Part shown: positions 59,666 through 64,000 of the stretch, piece after piece
Numbering within the stretch: the first letter of the stretch is position 1
Layout of the letters: each line of letters begins with the position of its first letter
Assembly (NCBI RefSeq): GCF_000247695.1
Contig: NW_004624751.1
Span: forward strand, 26,718,385-26,782,384
Source: Heterocephalus glaber
Lineage: Eukaryota > Chordata > Mammalia > Rodentia > Bathyergidae
Direction of reading: 5' to 3'
Length of the DNA: 64,000 nucleotides
Notes under the pieces: generated by a model
What the model was told of the DNA's origin: nothing
The model's database searches: none
What the model saw: only the letters and a program-made list of their open reading frames with translations
Translations under genes and position numbers: made by a program

Positions 59666-60335
59666 TTTAGTTTTACATTGAAGGAAACAAATACCTGTCA
59701 TTTTCCTTGATTTTTGAAAAGATGTCAAACATCATACAACACAATAAATTACTTCCTTTTTTGAGGTCCTTGATGGCAAAATTCCTATTTATTTTCATGA
59801 CTACTTATTCAACAAATGAAGTAGTCTTGCCATGTTGTGGCACACACAGTCTTTCTTACTCCTGAGACTAACACCCAGCATCGGTATAGGTATGAGTAGT
59901 GACTAAGCCTGCTCTGTCATGGGACAGCCAGGCACACAGTTGTCTCTTCACAGTAGACTCCTGTCTCTTTGCCTGAAACAGCCATGTGGAAAACCACAAA
60001 TCTACTACAAAGGCTGAGAAAATTTACTCACCCATACATAGCGCATATTCGTTCACCCTAATAAAGATCTTGCATAATGCAGTTTGAGATACAGGTGGAC
60101 AGACCATCATATTTGATCTTACCTAGTACAAAGCTTGGATGCCTCATCTCATTTGTAGAAGGAAAAATATGTTGAAAACTTAAAAGGTATATGTATAGAA
60201 GGAGATATACTAGGAAAGTTTACCACAGCAATATGATAGAACAGTATTAGAAATAGTGTATGTGTCTGTCACCTAGAAAATGGATTTTTTTAAAGCTCTG
60301 GGATGAATATTTATTGTTCTACTTCCTAACTTCAT

Positions 60336-60546
60336 CAAAGTCAGCCATGGACCAAATTCAGCCCACTGTTTTTGTAAATAAAGTTTTATTGGAATCACAC
60401 TTCTTCATTTATATATTGTCTGTAGCCGCTTTCATGATACAATTTCAGAGTCAGTTAGTTACAGCATAAGAACTTAAGGCCCTCAAAGTTGAAATACAGT
60501 ATTTACTATCTCTCTGTACTGAAAAAACGTTTGCCAGCCTTTGATC
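60336..60546. mobile_element. hAT/Charlie-like non-autonomous DNA transposon relic
   Basis: 'tgtttttgtaaataaagttt', 'tattggaatcacacttcttc', 'gtctgtagccgctttcatga' and 'ttgccagcctttgatc' match a common old mammalian element with 'cagggg..ggcaaac' termini. Ends are decayed; exact family not claimed. Confidence 0.7.
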
Positions 60547-60699
60547 TAAGTTGAAATGCCATCTATTGTTAAATGCACCATTACTATATGTACCAATAAA
60601 AAAATTATTCCTGTTGAACAATAACAAGCAAGAAGCTTCTTGGTATTAGAAATGTCAAAATATAAAAAAATACATCTTGATGAGTTGTAGTAGACAGCA

Positions 60700-61010
60700 C
60701 TTCAAATAAACTCACATTTTATCAATATGGATAAATTTCAAGTGCTTAATGTTGAATGAAAAAAGGCCAATAATACTTTGCAGAATTATATGAACAACAT
60801 GATGTTATTTATATGATTTCAGTTGAAAATACTATGAATTTCTACAAATGCAGATATGTAGCATAACTAAAAAGAATGGGAAAGATCTAAAGAAAATTAA
60901 CAGTAGAGCTTTTCCCTGAGAAGAAGAGCAAGGATCTGGGGGGTTGTATGTGACAAGTAGGAAATTTATATTTACCCAAAATATATAGTTCATTAAAGAG
61001 GTGATTCATT
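60700..61010 (+). mobile_element. Possible old L1 3' fragment
   Basis: 'gcagaattatatgaacaaca', 'tgatgttatttatatgattt' and 'agaagagcaaggatctgggg' faintly follow an old L1 3' region. Low support. Confidence 0.3.
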
Positions 61011-61658
61011 AATAAAAACTAATTTTAAAAGCATCATAACATGGAAAAACAAACTGTCAGGATAAAGAGTGGTGAATTTCTGTGATAGAAATACAGGTCA
61101 TTGCTTTTTATCATATTTCACTATAATTGTAAAGAATTTCATGGCTAACTAAAAGGGAGAATCATAATCTTTATTTCTGTCTCAAAGGAGATTAAGGTTT
61201 GAAAAGGGTGCATGTTAATCAATTACCTAATATTACAGTCTAATCCTGTTTTTCTACTGGTGCATTAGGGTTAAACAACATGCAAGTCAGGGCCAAACTT
61301 CATAGCTAAAACTTTTTTTTCATAATAGTAGTACAGCTAATCTTTAAATGCAATGTACTTTATTCCTCACCATGAGAAACCACCAAGGAGAAAAGTTAAA
61401 TGTCAGGCGTGTTTTGCTGCACTGAAATAGCTTGTCGTGAGTCATTGTTACTGATGTACTGATGTCATTCGGCTCAGCCTGACCTCACTTGTTTTGCGTT
61501 GTGATCTTACACGATTTTATGTGTTGTTGCACGCAAGTCAGCCACTTCTGGTACCTTCTAAATGCATCGTCTTTTCATCTCTCTGTAGCAGGGCTTCCTA
61601 AAGTAGTCTCTATAAAGGATATTCCAGAGTCCAAAACTATTAAGGTGTTGATTTACTA

Positions 61659-61670
61659 CCACCAGATGGC
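61659..61670 (+). promoter_or_regulatory. CTCF-core-like motif upstream of the zinc-finger exon
   Basis: CCACCAGATGGC fits the CTCF core pattern CCASYAGRKGGC at all twelve positions. It lies 278 bp before the zinc-finger-1 exon in sequence without a recognised repeat. A single 12-base match can occur by chance, so this is only a candidate. Confidence 0.35.
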
Positions 61671-61948
61671 CTCTTTTGAAAAGAGGGATTTACTCGCCTG
61701 CCACTACTTTCACTTGGTTTTAGGTTGTTGGCTCTGTTGTTGTCATTTTAAGCATGTCTTTCTCTCCCTGGAACTGTTTGGTCAGAAATAAGCTATTCTG
61801 CCCGACTTTCGGGATTAAGTAATGAGTCCAAGAAAGTGGTGACAGGAAATGTGGTCCTGGTAACCTTGGGTCTGTGAAGCTCATAGCCACTAGACCAAGA
61901 ATAGAGCGCTGTGCTTCTCACCATGAACTCCATTTTTCCTTTTTCCAG

Positions 61949-62106
61949 TTCAATTTCACCATTTAGTATTGAGAGCACAAGACGCCAGAGACGGTCTGAA
62001 TCCCCAGACTCCCGGAAACGGCGGATCCACAGATGTGACTTCGAGGGATGCAACAAAGTGTACACAAAAAGTTCTCACCTGAAAGCTCACCGGAGGACAC
62101 ACACAG
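61949..62106 (+). CDS. KLF12: KLF12 coding exon (158 bp): basic stretch and complete zinc finger 1
   Basis: The exon follows a good pyrimidine tract and AG (61947-61948). Its first base T completes the Cys codon begun at 14870. It then encodes 52 residues and one base of a Gly codon, ending at 62106 before GTACAG. Residues 1-21 are a Ser/Arg-rich segment ([19 protein letters not shown]), residues 22-25 are RKRR (likely nuclear localisation), and finger 1 follows with zinc ligands Cys29, Cys34, His47 and His51 (C-X4-C-X12-H-X3-H). The recognition helix has Lys40, His43 and Ala46 at positions -1, 3 and 6, the KHA set of KLF finger 1. The variants [10 protein letters not shown] and [11 protein letters not shown] point to KLF12 over KLF3 (CDYDGC) or KLF8 (CDFAGC). 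THTG at the end is the canonical finger linker, completed by the next exon outside the window. Reading into the intron gives a stop at 62139-62141, so retention would truncate the protein after finger 1. Confidence 0.96.
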
Positions 62107-62222
62107 GTACAGGCCCGCACGGCATCTCAGCTCTGCGCTGAAGCCCTTGATGTGCTGCCCTCGCCTATCTTATCTTTCATCTGTCCTGAATTATTTAGTT
62201 CCTTTCTTCTGGGTATCATGAA

Positions 62223-62291
<69 letters not shown>

Positions 62292-64000
62292 TCTCCTCTT
62301 TCTTGCCATTAAAAAAATTGAAGTCTTAGTATGAAGTGTATCAGATTTGAAAATGTCCATATGGCATAGTAATCAAAAAGATGAATAGAATTATTCTCTT
62401 CTTTTAAAACTACATCTTACCCACCTCCCCACTTACGTTGTTCTCCTTTCAATCCGTTTCCTCTAAATACTAAGCAAATAAAATAAAAATAAAATTCACA
62501 TATATATAGCTTCGTGGGAAGTTTTATAAACATCTCCACATAATTCTATTTTATTCTCACTGGGTTATTTTTGTTTTTTGGTGTGTGTAGGGAGAGGATT
62601 TTTTAGTCTTCACCGTATACAGGGAAAAACATTGCCACGACAGGTCATTCAGTGCCTTTGCCACCACCCCTGTACCCTCTGTGATCTATACCTTTGCCTG
62701 GGAAAGGAGCTGACGAGTTGTCACAGCCCTTGCCCACCCATGCTCTGCCTTTTGTGCTCCTGAGCCAGCATCTCCTGGGTTTCTGGGTGCTCCTGTGTGC
62801 TCACAGTGGGGGTCATAGGCAAAACTGAAGATGGGAAGAGAGCCCACAATCACACTGCCTTTCCTAGGAAAAGTGACCAGAGACTGGAGGGTGCCATTCA
62901 CAGACTGTGTAGGAGAGGGAAATGCTTTCCCACAGTTTCCTGGTAAAACATGCCACACAACAAGCAGCCTAGTCCAGTGCCTGCACTGGACAGCAATCAG
63001 ACTGCAGCATCTGCCTCTAACTGGAAGCGTCAAGTGGAACGATTCCCACGTGGCCATCTAAATAAGATTCCCATGGAAAACAGAATAACCACATGCTGCA
63101 AACCATTTTCCAAGCTCAGGTAGCAGAGTAATTGAAATCGGCCTTCCTTGCCATTTACTTATCTTTGTGATTACATCAGGCTATTTGTCTAGCTGCAACA
63201 CAGGCCCAGGATTCTGAACCTCAGGGCTGGGCATCCTTGTTTCACAATGAAGTCATGGCATGGGAGACTTGCCTGAAGTCAGGAAAGCATCACAGAATCT
63301 GGAGTTTACTTTTGTTCGTCTAGCATGTTATGCTTCTAATGTTTCTAAGGTGGTTAATTGGACACATTTTTTAAGTTGCCCTTTCCACACTTCCTCTCTG
63401 CACTAAATTCTTTTCCCTTCTATATAATCCAAATTCTTCCTTCTCCCTGATTCCGAGCTTCTCCATGAGAGGTTTTCATGTGTTTCTTAGGTACTATTTT
63501 TGAATCAACTTTTTCATCATTAAGACAAAGAATGGGTGTAAAGACATGAACATCAAAGAAGCATGCTCCATCCCATTGGGACTTAGTGAACACAAATCAG
63601 AACAAGCATTATGATTGGGCCGTATTACTGACTCTTTTTATGGGATTGTTTCTCTTTAGAAAAATGATCTGTCTTCAATGAATCGTTGCATATTTTGTGT
63701 TATTCCTATTCTTGAGGTTTCTGGAATACATATTAGCCTCATTTTAACACAGACACCTCTATTTTACTTACCCATGTGATGAGTGAAACAAAGGCAGATT
63801 TTTCATCAGGTACTATTAAGGGATTTAATGCCATGGTGTCATTACAGGATTGCACCTTACAAGATTTAGCATATACTGTGATAGTAAAGGAGACATCTTT
63901 TATGCGCCATAATTTAACACAATATAAATCTGGAATACTAGTGCTGAATTAATTAGCTTGGCTTATTAGTAAAATGAGATTGTAGACTGAGGGTCACAGT
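62107..64000 (+). other. KLF12: KLF12 intron downstream of the zinc-finger-1 exon (partial)
   Basis: The intron begins with GTACAG, a donor lacking the usual G at +5. Apart from a CT-dinucleotide tract at 62226-62295, I see no repeat or gene here. The exons for fingers 2 and 3 do not occur before 64000. The open frames on both strands at 62578-63061 have no recognisable domain. Confidence 0.88.
62226..62295. repeat. (CT)n microsatellite 120 bp after the zinc-finger-1 exon
   Basis: CT repeats with one GT interruption near 62279, on the transcribed-sense strand of KLF12. Confidence 0.97.

Larger units (their letters stand above)
14872..61948 (+). other. KLF12: KLF12 intron between the 63-bp exon and the zinc-finger-1 exon (47,077 bp)
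   Basis: The intron starts with GTGAGT and ends with a pyrimidine tract plus CAG. Phase is 2 at both flanks (two bases of the Cys codon before, one after). It is filled with SINEs, LINE relics, LTR elements, DNA transposons and simple repeats, listed individually. One 100-N assembly gap at 20296-20395 means the stated length is approximate. Confidence 0.93.

Noticed and set aside
62127..62360. Arg/Glu-repeat minus-strand frame
   Set aside because: It is a translated (GA)n microsatellite.
1..64000. CRISPR array, operon, phage or other prokaryote-type system
   Set aside because: The DNA is rodent intron; the repeats are transposons and microsatellites, with no regularly spaced direct repeats and no compact gene clusters.

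Overview
The window is mammalian nuclear DNA, almost all intron and old transposon, carrying two internal coding exons of one gene, KLF12 (Krüppel-like factor 12, also called AP-2rep), on the plus strand. The host is a rodent: tRNA-derived ID SINEs, B1 (7SL-derived) SINEs and B1-ID composites are all present alongside mammal-wide MIR and L2 relics. The ID elements are mostly of an unusual type (box B reading like 'aaggacccgagttcgatcccc'), which suggests a rodent outside the mouse/rat group, such as the squirrel, beaver or kangaroo-rat lineages. The species cannot be fixed from the sequence.

Layout. 1-14808 is intron upstream of the first visible exon. It holds MIR, L2, ID and DNA-transposon relics, a 100-N gap (9148-9247) and two minus-strand L1 fragments. 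14809-14871 is a 63-bp coding exon with clean AG/GT borders, encoding the linker before the zinc fingers. 14872-61948 is a 47-kb intron. It contains a second 100-N gap (20296-20395), a 268-bp-period tandem duplication of pyrimidine-rich L1-tail-like DNA (about 21774-22340), a minus-strand MaLR-type provirus flanked by a 5-bp target duplication (25380-27400), a pair of related solo-LTR-like copies (about 13988 and 33538), several L2 fragments in both orientations, and L1 ORF2 or 3' fragments at about 38470, 45820 and 50380. 61949-62106 is a 158-bp coding exon with the nuclear-localisation-type basic stretch and all of zinc finger 1. 62107-64000 is the start of the next intron. The exons for fingers 2 and 3 lie beyond the window, and the upstream exons (start codon, CtBP-binding repression region) lie before it.

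How it fits together. The two exons share a split cysteine codon (TG at 14870-14871, T at 61949) and read in frame into the finger. The 63-bp exon is phase-symmetrical, so skipping it would keep the reading frame. No other protein-coding gene, RNA gene, CRISPR array or operon-like structure is supported; other open frames of 60-190 codons are chance frames or lie inside repeats. I found no previously undescribed biological system. The items most worth checking are the cassette exon, the weak donor of the finger exon, the provirus, the transposon pair with TA target sites, and the structure-prone repeat tracts.
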